Notes under the pieces: model-generated | What the model saw: only the letters and a program-made list of their open reading frames with translations | Databases searched by the model: none | Told to the model about the DNA's origin: nothing | Assembly (NCBI GenBank): GCA_963580455.1 | Contig: OY756965.1 | Location: 20,806,902 to 20,870,901 of the forward strand | Reading direction: 5' to 3' | Length of the DNA stretch: 64,000 bases | Source of the DNA: Euonymus europaeus | Lineage: Eukaryota; Streptophyta; Magnoliopsida; Celastrales; Celastraceae | Translations under genes and position numbers: made by a program | Shown: piece after piece, positions 13,401 to 25,870 of the stretch | How the letters are laid out: each line of letters opens with the position of its first letter | Numbering within the stretch: position 1 is the first letter of the stretch

Positions 13401-14342
13401 GCCGTCCTGATCGTAGAATGTTAACGCGATTTACAATCAACTTCACAGTATGGTTGCAAAAACTATTTACCTAACATATCCTGTCTAGAAATGGCACAGC
13501 ATAAGATAATTACACCCTTCTTTAGCGACTTATTGTCAGCGCAAGCAAACTCAACTAGTTGTGAACGAGAGACAAAAGCATTAGGCACCTCATCAACACT
13601 CAAGCAAGGCAAGTTTGGTCATTGATGAGGCACTAGCTTTGGTGCTCGGTGCTCACATGACGGGGTTTTTTTTATCAGTTTTTCTTCTTCTTTTAATAAC
13701 TATTAATTCGTTACAGCCTTACAGGACCTAAATTAGATGCCTACTTACATGTGGAGAAGACACGTTAGTTAGCCATAACACACTTGTTGGCTAATCATCC
13801 TCTTTCTTGGATTGATGGCAAAATTCTAGATATGCGCTGCTTTTTCCCCTGGGATGGTCAATACTCTAGCTTCTTCTTCATCTTTCAAGCAACCACCAGA
13901 GTTTTTTTTTTTAATATCTAAATCCCCAACTTCTATTTCCTTTTTCTCCATAAAATGCATGTATGTAATTATTTTTCTCCTTTGACTTTTCTTCCCCGCC
14001 TCTTTTCTCACACAAAAAATATATCTCCCTCACTTTTTCAAATTTATGACAAGCTAAACACATGCACACACACGTCAACACAAAGAGACTACAACCACCA
14101 AAACAAAAACCCGGAACATCAAAGACTTCCAAAATATTGGTTCCAGTATGAACAATCACTCGGCAAAAGGAAAAAGGCAGCAATTCAGGAGCAAAATTTA
14201 AGAACTAACCATCAGATGACGATGATCCACCAATTGGAGAACGCTGACGATATTTCCTACTAGTTGCATCACTTAAAGGCTTACGGAATGCAGTTTTATT
14301 GTCAGCAATTTCCTGGGGCGGCATCTGCAAATCTGAATCCAT
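10401..14342 (-). CDS. Arginine/serine-rich coiled-coil protein 2-like (RSRC2), SMAP domain
   Basis: Six coding exons: 14210-14342, 12337-13188, 12087-12233, 10928-11019, 10758-10826 and 10401-10562. They total 1455 nt, a 484-residue protein. The first ATG follows a TTCTAG acceptor at 14347, so the 5' leader comes from an upstream exon near 15366-15440. Residues about 30-330 are a highly charged, Ser/Arg/Asp/Lys-rich low-complexity region (RDS, DRHSSRSSRG, KEKDRSYEKQKYKDKD). The C-terminus is ordered and conserved: VNRNLVGLGVLSTDQKKKLLWG, THRWDAPLFVDRERQEKFNKLM, then GVKGDV and a final YSAGLRRRDGRTVGLGL. This fits RSRC2 proteins, which carry a C-terminal SMAP-type domain and are associated with nuclear pre-mRNA splicing, probably through the RS-like region. 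Molecular role is inferred from family only. The intron at 11020-12086 contains GGTTTTCGGT-type repetitive sequence near 11497-11580. Confidence 0.87.
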
Positions 14343-15365
14343 AACCCTAGAACCAGATGACACAGATATTTCAACATAAGCAAACAAAACAAAATCAACA
14401 GTAAAATATACTTGAATGAATGTGCACACAGGAGAGCACAAAAATGCACATGTAGAAGTACATACATTTATGCACTTGAACGAATGTGCAAGGCATAGAT
14501 GACATGAAGGAAAACATTAATTTATCCTTAGGGTTTTCACTGCCAATACAATTTAATTAACAACATTGCTAATCATCTTTGTTTTGCACTAAAAAGAAAC
14601 CTAGTCTGTTAGTCATAGCAAAGAATCTTAAATTCAGATTTCATTTACAGTTTTACACTTCAAAGTTCAAACTACTCCAAACTGGCACACATAAAATAGG
14701 CATTACGAGTCAAGTTAACAGCTTAAGACCACAGTGAGCTTCAGTTTCAAAATAGTTGTAATTATTACTCTCTGTACACTTCAAGGTGCTCCAAACTGGC
14801 ACGAAGCTAGTTTTCCAATGCACACTTACAGTAGCTATTAAGCTAGTCAAATTAACAGCTTAAAACCACAGTTGTGATTCAGTTTCAAAGAAGAAGTGAC
14901 TATTACTCTCTGTGCACAAACACGGGATCAATATTCGAGGCAAAATTAATTTTCAATCTCCCACCGGTAAACCAACAAAGAATGCTTCCTCGTTCAAAAA
15001 TTATCACTGTTACAGAATTCTATCCCCATCCAACTTTCAGCATATAAAATAAGCCACTCCTATTTCGCATTCTTATCATTCCCATCTGAGTTTTTCTTTT
15101 TTATCAGATATCAAGAAGCAAATCTCGAGCATAGGATAATTATCAGCGACGAAGATGAGTATTTTTTTCAGAGAAAAAGAATCATCAAGGCGAATTTCAG
15201 ATTGGCTAAGGCCTAACGAATCACGAGTTCAAGAATTATTAGTAACGCTTTCTCGACACAACCAGAGCCAACAACGAATCTGGGTTTCCGGAACACAATT
15301 TAAGTAAGCTGCGATAAATTCAAAATTGGACTGGAAAATTAAAAAAAACGAGAGAGGGATATTAC

Positions 15366-15440
15366 CGTTCCTGTGACAGGGATTTCGTGCTTAAATTGAG
15401 AAGAGCTTCAATGAATTCGTGTAAGCTGCAATCAATTCTG
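15366..15440 (-). other. Probable 5' leader exon of the RSRC2-like gene
   Basis: On the minus strand the sequence ends CACAGGAACG followed by GTAATA, a good donor, at 15366/15365. The coding exon has an acceptor at 14347, so a 1.0-kb leader intron (14347-15365) is likely. The 5' end of this exon is not defined by sequence; about 15440 is a guess. Confidence 0.5.
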
Positions 15441-16006
15441 ACCATTAGTTTTTTTTTTTAAACAAAAAAAACACTATTTTTCTTGAATTATGGATCCCAG
15501 ATGAAGCCTAGCCCAAGTAAGGCCCGATTATCTTCAATGGACGTTGGGTCGAAAAAGGAATCATGATTGGCCCACACATTTAAAATTTGGGCCGATTCTT
15601 TCTGGGCTTAGGGGATTCTCTGAGGTGTGGTTAGATATATTGAACAAAAATTCCTCACTGGCATTGCAGACTTGCAGCCCCAGGGGTTTCTTGGGTTTAA
15701 TCAACTTGAGAGTTGAGACTGTGAGAATGTGAGGGTATTCACTTCCTCATCTCGCGGTCTAGGAGTAGAGTTTCATCAGAACCACAACTGGAGTCGCTTA
15801 ATCTACTATTTGGGTTCTTCGTCGAGTTTCTAATTCCCTCGAGTATTTCTCTCCCTCTCCGTCATATATGTATGCATTTTTTTTTTAATTTTCGAGGGGT
15901 TTTGCTTCTTCTTTTTTTCAAATTCCGATGAATTTGCTAATGAAGGAAATGTGAGTGTTCTGCTGAGTTTTTGGGGATGGTTTTTGATGGTTAAATGTTG
16001 ATTTTT
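15441..16006. other. Divergent intergenic region
   Basis: It separates the minus-strand RSRC2-like gene from the plus-strand PPR relic, so it should hold both promoters. It contains T-rich tracts (15877-15890, 15911-15920). No intact coding sequence seen. The original start of the PPR gene should lie here or just downstream but I could not find it. Confidence 0.35.
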
Positions 16007-19000
16007 TAGGTTCAGCGGATTGATCAGAGGAATCTTCCAGGCTTGTTGTGCTAAATCAGAAATATTATCTGGATATGGAGAAGGCAAGGCTGTCATTTCT
16101 GAGTCTCTTCTAGTAGAGTCTGATAGATGTCAAATATATTACCGTTGATGTTTGTTCAAACTTCTCCTTCGGGAGACGTGCCATTTCTTCCCAAGCTGGT
16201 GCGGAGAGCAGCGAAAGCGAAAGCGACTCGGAAGATAAATTCTTTGAACTTGGAGCACCGGCCAGTGCTGATGCAACTAAGGACCAGCGTGAAGTGATTT
16301 CTGAACCAGAGCCATCTGACGATGATTGTATGGAGGATCCCTCTCAAAATGAATTGGAACTATCAGAAACTGAAGTAGGGTTGCGTGAGAAAGTAGGATC
16401 AATGAAAAGGGAATATTTGGAACTCTTTAAGGCCGTCAGTGCTGCCCCAGTTTTATATGTTCAAACTGCTCTTAATAAGTGGGTGGAGGAAGGAAAATAT
16501 TTGGGTCGCGAAGTGACCGTACTAGCCATGCTTAATCTGTTGAAATGTGGAATGTATGGAAGGGCTCTACAGGTAGTTAACTCGATCCTCCTTCAATTTT
16601 GCCGTTCTATCTTCCTTCATATACTCTTAAACATGATTGCATCTCTTCTTAGATCAAAAGGAAAACTTATTTGTTGTGTATGAAGACTTTTTTGGGGAAA
16701 TGATCACTGTTTTTTATTGAATAAGGAAATGATCACTGATTATTGAGAAGTTTCACTAATGACTGCTTTTTGAAGTGGGTTGTAATGTGGAATGCAAAGA
16801 AACTGACTTCTTGATGATTGTTTTTCTTGTCTGGAAAATTGTTGATAATAAAAATGGGCAAGAGCTTTTAGGGAGACTTATGGTGGGTTGGTGGTAGGAA
16901 GAGTGAGGTAGTGGTGCATTTTCTTACCTGTTAAACGGATTTTATAGATTTGTCTATCTGTTTGTTCTGGGTTGTTTGCCCATCTCTTTCAAAAATCTTT
17001 TATTGATGAACTGCTGCCGTGGGATGAATTACTGCTTTATTTTGCACCTGGAGTCTTGGACCATCTTCTTATGGGTACAAGATAGAATTATGGTTTTGAA
17101 CTTTTGATGCAGGTCAAATTCTATCATTGGTTCTAGAGAATATCTAGGCGAGTTCAGCTGGAATGTCAACTGTTTTTGACGCTACTACTTTACACAACAT
17201 AATTTTAAGAAAATTAACTCCACTCCTTCTGCTAACCTTAGATGAATTGTAGCTAGTTGACCAGACTAATAATAGATAACCCCTAGACCAGCCAGAGTTG
17301 CAGACCCAGCTCAAAATTTTGTCCAAACCCAGGACGTGGGCTTATATTTTGCCCCAGCACAGCAAAAGCACTTGGCCAGGATATGACCTTGTTCTTGCTA
17401 GAGATAAGCTGGATACAAACGGTTCCAACGTGATTTTATGCTTACAAGTGACTTCTATCAAAAATTTGTTTCATTAATTTAATTACTGGAAGCAAAAGGA
17501 CATAATATTGCAATATTTTTTTCATCAATTTTACTTCCAGAGCACATTGGCTTTGACACTTTAGTGGTTAAATTGAACCCTAAGACCGGGATTCCACTAG
17601 AGTTTTGTAGATGGCTTTTCTCTACCTTTTTTATGGTTCTATGACTCTTTAGTGACCTGGGCTAAGCCAAGAGAAATTTCGTTTATCGAAATGAGCTTTG
17701 TGAACTCAATGTCTGATTTTCCACTATGTACCAGAATCCCGAATTCGATTAGAGTGCTTCTGTTTCTACTTTTGTGACTATAAATTTATGGTGACTTGAT
17801 TATCATTAAGTGGGAGAGACATAATGGCATTGATGAAGCTTGGTGGAAAGTGGAAACTAGTTTGATAGTCAATGTTGCTCATGGTTTTTTAAAATTTGAA
17901 GATAAAGTGTGTTCTGGAGATGGCCTGTGGACAGGGAGACTTTTACGGTTTTACCCTTATAGTTACAGTAGGTACTTTATAGAAATAGGCTTCTCATGCT
18001 ATAGTTACTTATAGCTGAAGCTGTCATCATCTATAAACATTTATACAACAATAATAGAACTGTATCTATTGGAATTTAATCTATTTTCTAATTTATCTCT
18101 GTATAGGTCTTATGCAACATTATGCGTAGGTTCTTCCCAGAATTGTATTTGCTTCATTATGCATTGCTTTCAACAATTGTACCTCGTGTTCATGAGAATC
18201 TCAGTGCATTAGTTTCCTCTTATTACATGTCTTCTAACGTTTTTGTTCTCTCGCTGATCCACGTATTCTTGATTATCGTTTTCCATAATATTTTGTACTC
18301 CAATTTAGAGTTCTCCTTTGTTTTTCTTATTTGGCATTAGCTACGATATTTGCTTTAGTCTCTCTCATCCAGCAGCTCTGATGTTTGTGTGTTTCTGTTA
18401 CCTATTTTCCAGGTCTCAGAGTGGTTAGATTCAAATAAGCCTCGTGAGTTTACAGAGAGAGACTATGCTTCTCGCCTTGACTTGGTAGCCAAGGTGCATG
18501 GTATCCAGAAGGCAGAGAGTTATGCCACAAAGATTCCACAATCCTTTAGAGGGGAAGTGATCTACTATACTCTGTTAGCTAACTGTGTTAGTGTTTTCAA
18601 TGTGAAGAAAGCAGAGGAGGTGTTCAACAAGATGAAGGACTTGGGTTTCCCAATCACATCGTTCGCTTGTAACAAGTTACTCCTACTCTACAAAAGGGTT
18701 GACAAGAAGAAGATGAGGGATGTATTATTATTAATGGATAAAGAAAATATCAAGCCTACTCCCTTTACTTACACAACCGTAATAGACACTAAAGGCCTAT
18801 CAAATGACATTTATGGGATGGATCAAAGTGTGGAGACGATGAAGGCCCAAGGCATTGAACCTAATGTTCATACGCAGTTTATTTTGGCTAAGTCCTATAT
18901 CTCTGGCGGTCTCAAAGCAAAAGCTGAGGCACTTTTGAAGGAGATGGAAGGAGGCAACTTAAAGGAGCGTCGATGGGCTTGCAGGGCTTTACTCTCTCTT

Positions 19001-19659
19001 TATGCAGCACTTGGAAAGGTTGATGAAGTTAGGAGAGTTTGGAAGGTCTGTGAGTCAAATACCAAAGTTGATGAGTGCGTGGCTGCCATTATTGCCTGGG
19101 GAAGGCTGAAGAAAATTGATGAAGCAGAGGCAGTTTTTTAGAGGATGTCAAAGACATGCTCAAAAAACTCTTACAGACTTTATTCTTCATTATTAAAGGT
19201 TTATGCAAACAACAAGATGTTAACCAAGGGTAAGGATCTATATAGGCCCATGGCTGATAGTGGATGTGAGATTGGCCCCTTGACTTGGGATGCACTTGTA
19301 AAGCGCTATGAGAATGTAGGAGGGGTTGAAAAGGGCGACTCTGTATTGCAGAAAGCAGCCCAACAGAACCAGATGAGGCCATTTTTATGTTCCTTCATGG
19401 TCATTATGCATCAAATGCTAGGAGGGGAGATATCCATAATGCAGAAAAGATTTTTCATACGATTAGGCAAGCTGGGTATTTTTCTACAGTTGTGATGATT
19501 GATGCTCTAATGCTGGCCGATATCAATGCCAAAGCTCCAGCATATGGAATGGAAGACAGAGTGAGGGCGGATGACATATTCCCGGAACAGCGTTTGGCAG
19601 CAAAACTGGCTCAGGTCGATGCATTTAGAAGGACACCAGTGTCAGTTTTGCTGGACTGA
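16007..19659 (+). pseudogene. Broken pentatricopeptide-repeat gene (At1g80270/At1g15480-like)
   Basis: Two exon blocks survive: about 16007-16572 and 18413-19659, joined by a 1.84-kb intron with good GTAGTT/CAG borders inside the conserved MYGRALQ|VSEWLDSN context. The protein resembles mitochondrial PPR proteins of the At1g80270 (PPR596)/At1g15480 group: acidic linker, REKVGSMKREYLELFKAVSA, KWVEEGKYLGREVTVLAMLN, a run of 35-residue PPR motifs (GEVIYYTLLANCVSVFNVKK), and a final APAYGM...DDIFPEQRLAAKLAQVDAFR. Disruptions: a frame change near 16130-16190 with a TGA in one frame; an in-frame TAG at 19139-19141 where relatives have Glu (EAVF-stop-RMSK); and a likely one-base deletion near 19416, after which the correct reading (GDIHNAEKIF) continues in another frame. 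No family start codon was found. Sequencing error could explain one lesion but hardly all. Confidence 0.8.
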
Positions 19660-22648
19660 TATTTCTTTCCTTTTGGACAAGTTGAGCAAATGCAATGGTG
19701 CACTAATTTGAAGCGTCGGAAATTTTGGAGTGTGTAGAGATATTGATTTGAAAAAATTGTATTGAAAGAGGTGTAAAATGATATAAAAGTATGATAGATA
19801 TAATGTTATGTTTGATATTTGGAGTGTTGGTGAATGAAAAGTTAAAAAAAATTATATTGAAAAATGTGTTTTATTGATATGGTTGTATTAGAAGACGTGT
19901 TTTGCTGATGTGAAAGTGGGATTTTATTGTGTGTAATAGAGGTGAGACTCATTGGCTCTTTTGCACATCCCTGCATTTGCAATTCTGCATAGTATTTAGG
20001 TTACGTGTTCTTAAGAAAACGCTTTTCCATATGATAATTAGTTATGTACTTTTCTAAAATTGCTTATATGACTAGAGTTCTACTTGGAAATAATTGGTTG
20101 TGGTTTCTTATCGTAAATATCCAAAAATATTAATTTAATGCACACCATATATATAACACCTTCCTCATATCAATTCATAGAAGCAGTTCAAGAGTATGAA
20201 GCATTTTTTTTTTTTAAAAAGGTGTATATTTGACCTACGTGCGTCGATGATGTAAACATTGATAAACGTCTATGATGCAAGTATAATTTGTGTATTTAAT
20301 GTTTTGTAGTTAGAGTCTTTAACAGTGTACCGTATTAGAAAGAATGTTAGTGACTTTTGTACCTAACAATTGAAGAGTGGTGCAAATTTTTAAAATTTAA
20401 TCCAATTAATTTTGAAAATTTTCTATTAAAATTAATCGATATGTGACATGACAACATGTGATTATTTCTATTTTGAGATTTTCATATTAGTTAATAGTAT
20501 TGATTGATAACTAAAAAAAAAGTTGGACAGCTTTTTGACAAGTAATAGAAACAATCACAAAAATAGGCTCTTTCAATTTAGAAATTCAAGTTTAATTTAT
20601 TTGTTTTAAATTGACAATTTGAACTTAACAAGACACTTGGGAAAATTAGGAAGATCTAAGTATTAACAAATTATCGTCAATAACAAAAAAAAAACACAAA
20701 TACTTCACATTCATATATGCGCTAAATAATTAAAGAGTCTGTTTTATTTATTTTCTATTTTTTATTTCCGTGTTTTCTATTTTTTCAGAAAACGTCTTCG
20801 AACATATTTTTAATTTTTTTTTCAGTGATTTCGTGCCTCTCATGTGTTTTAAGATGGATAACCAAATATGTTTTAGACGTTATTTTGTTTGAAAAATGAA
20901 AATATTAATTGGATTGAAAACAAGCATACCAAATATACAATTTTGAAAAATAAAATTTATGCAATTGGACCGAACTTTGGTTAATAAAAAATATAAAGAC
21001 AGATACAACCTGAGGAACTTTGGTATTATTGGGGGGGACTTATTCACACACATTACTAAAAACATCACATATGATACGTAGGTCCTCTTTTAATTAAAAT
21101 TATGACAATAATTGAAATAATTAAGATATAGACAATCTCAACACAGCCAATGAAAGATTGCCATATCTAAAGAAGAAAGACAATCAACAATTCAGCAGAG
21201 CTGGTGATCAGTGACTGGTGAGCTGTTCCAACTTTGTATGGTCGGAGGAAGAAGACAACTTCCATGTGAATTATTCACAATTATTGGTACAAATTTCATG
21301 TGTTTAGCTAAAAAAATTATTAAATAATTGATTCACTGAGTAAATGGTCCAATAATTCACTCCCAAGTTCTTGGCTTATAATACTTGATTCCACAATTTA
21401 ATAATTACACGATTCCATGAATATATTGTCCAATTCCACAACATTAGGTTCCTACTGTTTTGTTAATTTCATTTATTTATTCATTTTCATCAATTTAATA
21501 TTCACTAGCCACAATATATAAAGAACCTTATTTGATCCACTTTCTTGTGGAGGTTTATAGTTTGAGTGAGTATAATTGTCTATGCTCTCCTATCCTTAAC
21601 TCCTCTTGTTATTTGATTACTTTCCGATAATGACTATCTCGGGCCGGCCGACAAGGTTAGTGATCGAAACATTTCATCTTTATTTATTTATTTTTCGGAG
21701 TAGTATTATATTGTTTAAGGTTGAATATCACTTAATCAACAATTTTTTTTAATAATCGAGAATGACATTACACAAATTCTCCTTTTGAATTAACAATACA
21801 TGTCTCATGAAGAACTCTCCGAACCCTCTCTCCTCCAACGCCCACCAACACTCATACCAATATAGTTCTTTTTTTAAAAAAAAAATGAGGTAACTATGTG
21901 TCCATTTTTTAAACTATTTTGTTGTTAAATATTTAGGGCTTATGGCCAAAGACAAACTAGGGATTGGTAGGAGTAGTAATATATGTGAATAGAACATGTC
22001 CGTGTTTCTTTTTTGTGAAGTAGTTTTTGCCCTTTGGAAGTACTCATTAATTAGAGTGTTAGATTGATATAAAATTAACAGCACTCTTTTAAATTCAAAT
22101 TTAAAAAAAAATGAAGAAGAAAATGAATATATATAAAATCTAGTTAAGAATTATTATATATCCAAAATTCACAAGATGTGAATTTAATTGCAATGACATA
22201 TATATGACGTATGAGCATTAATAAATGAACCTTGAGAACCAATTTAATTGTCGGAAACAAATCAAAACATATATGGACATAAAATAAATGAACGTCCAAT
22301 TATGGCAATTTTGTTCAATTTTAGCTAGGCTACAAATAGAAAGACCACATGAGAGCCATAAGTGGAGCGACAACCTATTTATATTTACGGGTTTAGTGGA
22401 GGGTCAGTGCCTTTTGCACTGGATTTTAAGCAGTGCACAGATCTACACCATTAAACACACTTTGTGGATCTTTCAATAAATGTTTCTGTCTCTATATTTT
22501 TAATCTATGATAATAAAGTACACTAATAAATGTATTGCACTGACCCACCCCTCTTCCCTATATTTACTGTATATATGTTTTCCTCTCCAAGTTTGTATAT
22601 TGTTCATTCATTCATTCATTAGTATTATTATCATTTTGAATTCCTCTC
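19660..22648. other. 3-kb intergenic region, no gene recognised
   Basis: AT-rich DNA with poly-A/T runs (near 20204-20216 and 20685-20695). Open frames at 20880-21068 and 22288-22479 are short and match nothing I know. A CT-rich tract (22715-22743) lies just before the next gene's start, as often in plant 5' leaders. Confidence 0.35.
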
Positions 22649-22656
22649 TATAAATA
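22649..22656 (+). promoter_or_regulatory. Probable TATA box of the phosphoglycerate-mutase-like gene
   Basis: TATAAATA lies 90 bases before the ATG at 22746, followed by a CT-rich leader. Position and context fit a plant core promoter. Confidence 0.55.
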
Positions 22657-22745
22657 CATTTGCTAGATCATAGGCTCCCTTGCTTTATCACTTCTATCTG
22701 CTTACATTATTAGCTTCTCCCTCTCTCCCTCTCTCTCTCTCTCAA

Positions 22746-24255
22746 ATGGCTCCTCCAGCTGTTCTCCTCTCTTCTGGTGAAGCAAAGTATACCCTATAAA
22801 CAAGTTTAATTTACCATTACTTGTTTGGTTATGTTATGTACATATTACTTTATTGCATTCTAATTATAATATACTAGATATGATTATTATATATATATAT
22901 TTAATTGAATTCAGAATAATTTTTTGCTTTTTATTTATGCTTATTCATTGTGACCTAACTATATATAAATATAATATAATTATTAATTGTTGGATTTTAG
23001 TGTAAATGGGGTGAATGGGAATGAGGCCATAAATGAGATCCCTTATGGAACCACCGAAATTGTTCTTGTTCGTCATGGGGAAACCACTTGGAATTCAATT
23101 GGAAGGATTCAGGTTTTCACTCTCTCTCCCTCTCAATCAAATGTTAATAATTAAAAAAATTAACAATATTTAATATTATTAACAATATATATTGTGTTTT
23201 GTCTTATCTACACACAGGGAGCGCTTGAATCATTCTTAAACGATGTAGGACAAAAGCAAGCAGTTGCAGTTAAGATCCAATCTCGCATTCATTCTTTTCT
23301 TACAGATTCATTTTCTCTATTCGTTTATTTCTATTTTAGGATAAACAAATTAAGGATATTTAATTAACAAATTATAGACACTAATTGCAATTAAACATTA
23401 CAGATAGCTGAGAGATTGGCAAATGAATTGAAACCGACTGTTGTCTATTCATCTGATCTCAAACGTGCCAAAGACACTGCTGACATGATTGCCAAGAAGT
23501 GCTATTGCCCTAAGGTACATACACACACATATGTATATGTATATATGTATGTAAAAATAATGAAATTATAAAAATGTATTATCAGTCCCCTCATAAATTG
23601 TTAAAGGATGATAATGTCTTTGGGCAGGTTATAGTGGTGCCGGAGCTGAAGGAGAGACATGTAGGGAGCTTACAAGGGTTGTATTGGAAAGAAGGAGAAG
23701 TGAAGGAGCCTGAAGCCTATCGTGCTTTTTTCTCCACACAAAATGATCTGGAAATTCCTGTGAGATTTAAATTCTTAACGGATATTACTACTTCGAAATT
23801 CAAATAATTCTTCATAATTAACTAGAAATGGTCAATGAGATTTGGATTTAGTTCACTTTTTTTCATCAATTACAGGGAGGTGGAGAGAGCTTTAACCAGC
23901 TCCAAGAGAGATCAATGAATGCTATGGAAAAAATTGCATCAAAGCACAAGGGTTCGTTTTTTTTCTTATTTGGATTGTATTATATATTGGCACAATATAC
24001 TTGCGAATCAAATATAACTTTATTAATTATATCATAGGGGAGCGCGTGATCGTGGTTAGTCACGGAGGAGTGCTGAGAGCGATTTATCTGTACATCACAA
24101 AAGCAGCAATTGCTGGAAAACTGTTGAATGCCTCGGTGAATGTGCTTCACGTCTCTAACGGGGATTGGGATATCAAGTCGTGGAGCGATGTGATTCATCT
24201 TGATGACGTTGGATTTCTTGAGCGCGGATTCAATGGAGACTCGATCAAGGCATAA
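22746..24255 (+). CDS. Phosphoglycerate mutase-like protein 4, histidine phosphatase family
   Basis: Seven exons: 22746-22786, 23001-23112, 23218-23268, 23404-23514, 23628-23759, 23876-23951 and 24038-24255. They sum to 741 nt, a 246-residue protein, all phases closing. The catalytic signature is LVRHGETTWN (His39, covalently phosphorylated in the family). ELKERHVGSLQG supplies the probable acid (Glu114), and VIVVSHGG the second His (His183). Length and motifs fit plant dPGM-like phosphatases such as At3g50520. The family uses a phosphohistidine intermediate to remove or move phosphate groups; the true substrate of this subgroup is uncertain and glycolytic mutase activity should not be assumed. 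There is no clear transit peptide, so a cytosolic location is likely. Confidence 0.92.
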
Positions 24256-24920
24256 TTAAATTTGTGATAATCATCTTGGAACTAATCATCCTATTTTCCA
24301 TCTAGATGGAATATTAATTGTTGATGATAATAAGTCTCTTAATTTCTTTCAAGACATGGTTTTATCTTTAGTTTGGAATGTTTATATATCTTTAAATCAA
24401 TATTTCATTGAGTCGAACAAATGTCTAATGTTTCTCGCTTGCTTTCATTTATTAAATCTAATTGAAATACACAAAGTTGGTATGATTATCACTTGTGGTG
24501 ACTTGATGGATAAAAAATTAAATTTTAAAAAACTAATAATATATACTCATATCGTGGCGGATCTAGAAATTCCAGCCATTAGGACACACGTTGGCTTCAG
24601 AAAAAGAGAGGTTTGTTAGTACTAAAGATATAACGTGAGCTTTTAGTGAGTTTAAAAAGAAATAAAATTATATAAATTTAATGTATTCATAAAAATCGAA
24701 TAATCATAGCTATGCGATGAGACCAGGTTTAATGGATGGAGATTACGTGAAATCATGTACAACCATGCAAAATCTCAATAATAGAAGAGTGACGTGGGTT
24801 GCAAATATTGGTTTGTTGGATGCGTGGGTGATGATATTGACAACTTCCATGTGCATTGTTAAGCAAGTGAAGTGGACACTTTTTAAAACTCCTTAAAATT
24901 TTTAATTGAATCTCATTTTT

Positions 24921-24982
24921 ATTATATAAAAATTAAATTATATTCATTCGTATTATATAAAAATTAAATTATATTCATTCGT
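24921..24982. repeat. 31-bp perfect tandem duplication
   Basis: The 31 bases at 24921-24951 (attatataaaaattaaatta...) recur exactly at 24952-24982. AT-rich, non-coding. Confidence 0.85.
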
Positions 24983-25479
24983 ATCATTAATTTAATATAA
25001 TTTTTTCACTTCTTACATATTATTTTTCTTATCATTTTACAAATATCAAATGTATATATACATCTGCCAATATAATTTTTTTTTTACTTTTTTTCACTCC
25101 AATTCATATTTTGCAATACAATTTTTTTCATTTTTTCTTTTTTATAGCTCTCTTTACCTACTCTAAAATTTATAGTGCCACCATTCTCGAGCAACATTGG
25201 AGTTGCTTATGATACCAAAATATTATTTGTTTGAGACGTAGTTGCATGCGTATTACCAAACTACAACTACAGTGTTATTATTATATTGTTTATAACGCAA
25301 GTGTCACGTGCGTCATTTTGTTAATTAATATATGATATGATTCTTCAATATTCTATCCAATAATTGATTTCCCAAATTCTTGGAAATAATATATGATTCG
25401 AATCTCTCATTATTCCACGTCAATTTAAAATTGCACTTATAATTTTTCCTTAATTGTCGATGCTAGATTTGCACCAAGT

Positions 25480-25870
25480 GTAATTTAATGCTTTCAGATG
25501 GATTGCTTAGAATGAATTGCTTAAGGATGAATTACTTAAGGAAAGAAATTTGCTTAAGGATCAAACTCAAGAATGTACGTGGTTCGGCAACTTGCCTACG
25601 TCCACGAATATCTGATATGTTATTAAGTACTCAAGAATCATTTATCTTACAAATGTGGATTTAGTAGACTTTTATAGAGGTGGGAGGTTAACCATTTCTT
25701 GTAACTCCTGTGATAACTGCTCTTGGCGGTTATCTTTTCTAGATAACTCCTTCTGGATAAGACCCATTAACTGTATGTCTTCTAAATATACGGATTGAAA
25801 CTTTTTATCAGACTCTGAGTGTAATTCGTATATCTTATTCCACATTAATCTTTAATTTGGCCCCTTTGTT
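25480..25870. repeat. Possible TRIM/solo-LTR-like remnant
   Basis: The block acgtggttcggcaacttgcc followed by tacgtccacg (25576-25605) is a phrase I associate with small plant LTR elements. No terminal TG...CA pair, target-site duplication or second LTR was found, so element and limits are tentative. Confidence 0.3.
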
